DNA of 32,998 nucleotides from Ignavibacteriota bacterium (GTDB lineage: Bacteria; Bacteroidota; Ignavibacteria; UBA10030): contig PLMS01000052.1 of NCBI GenBank assembly GCA_003142575.1, positions 1 through 32,998 on the forward strand, read 5' to 3'. Every line of letters starts with the position of its first letter. The stretch's first letter is position 1. A program made the translations under genes and the position numbers. Positions 32,935-32,998 of this stretch are shown in pieces. Under the pieces are notes generated by a model. The model did not search any database. It worked only from the letters and a program-made list of their open reading frames with translations, and was not told the origin of the DNA.

Positions 32935-32998
32935 AATTATCACACTCGGCGTGCTATCGCTGTCGTCGGTCTATTATATATATTTTATTACGCGCGTA
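32927..32998 (+). CDS. Start of a third coupled gene, cut by window edge
   Basis: The ATG at 32927 overlaps the previous stop codon by 8 bp and the frame stays open to the end, giving MIEIITLGVLSLSSVYYIYF plus four residues. The hydrophobic N-terminal helix resembles that of the first glycosyltransferase in this operon, so a second membrane-anchored GT2 is possible, but 24 residues cannot prove it. Confidence 0.6.
   Translation, partial: MIEIITLGVLSLSSVYYIYFITRV

Overview
The window looks like a chromosomal segment from a member of the Bacteroidota/Ignavibacteria/Chlorobi assemblage (FCB group), probably an uncultured or poorly studied lineage. The best evidence is four adjacent secreted proteins that end in the type IX secretion (T9SS, Por) type A sorting domain with the signature LEQNYPNPFNPTT (one copy is MENYPNPFNP). 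Base composition is moderately AT-rich. Nearly everything reads on the minus strand until about 30.6 kb, where three overlapping plus-strand genes begin. I saw no rRNA, tRNA, CRISPR array, intact transposase or integrase.

Layout. (1) 1-4952: a minus-strand housekeeping cluster read dus > polX > unknown 310-aa protein > nth > HD-domain hydrolase (cut by the left edge). A small interspersed palindromic repeat supplies the last ~22 codons of nth. (2) 4953-7330: a CPBP-type membrane protease homologue with an altered first motif and a complete bacteriohemerythrin, with short complementary 7-mers at gene ends that resemble integron core sites. (3) 7331-18831: an accessory island of four T9SS cargo genes: a small protein with a cohesin-like region, a 942-aa protein with SdrD-B-like and LamG-like domains, an S53 peptidase/beta-helix protein, and a 13-repeat Asp-box protein. 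It is punctuated by direct-repeat fragments of the 3' end of comM and by a 299-bp duplicated upstream block. (4) 18832-20373: the intact comM/yifB gene that is the source of those fragments. (5) 20374-26536: an operon read M16 peptidase > PLP aminotransferase > nuoG > nuoH > nuoI; nuoJKLMN do not follow. (6) 26537-30560: accessory genes (trypsin-like protease, small membrane protein, TPR protein, LPP20-type lipoprotein) with dense REP-like palindromes. (7) 30791-end: GT2 glycosyltransferase, flippase-like membrane protein and the start of a third gene, translationally overlapped.

The most striking observation is region 3. Three extra partial copies of the comM 3' end, all in the same orientation as comM, separate the secreted-protein genes. 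Two of them end in the alternative in-frame C-terminus RSFYNT-stop instead of RSFYAV-stop, so each copy carries its own end of comM. Together with the duplicated upstream block and a 22-codon relic of one cargo gene upstream of another, this suggests that cargo genes have accumulated or been exchanged in cassette-like units next to comM. That is inference: no recombinase is visible, and serial duplication followed by decay is a serious alternative.

A second theme is repeats. Two composite elements (20409-20630 and 29792-29969) share 10-11 bp inverted ends (GATGTTACGCA type) around different internal palindromes, and 26706-27139 packs several unrelated palindromes into about 430 bp.
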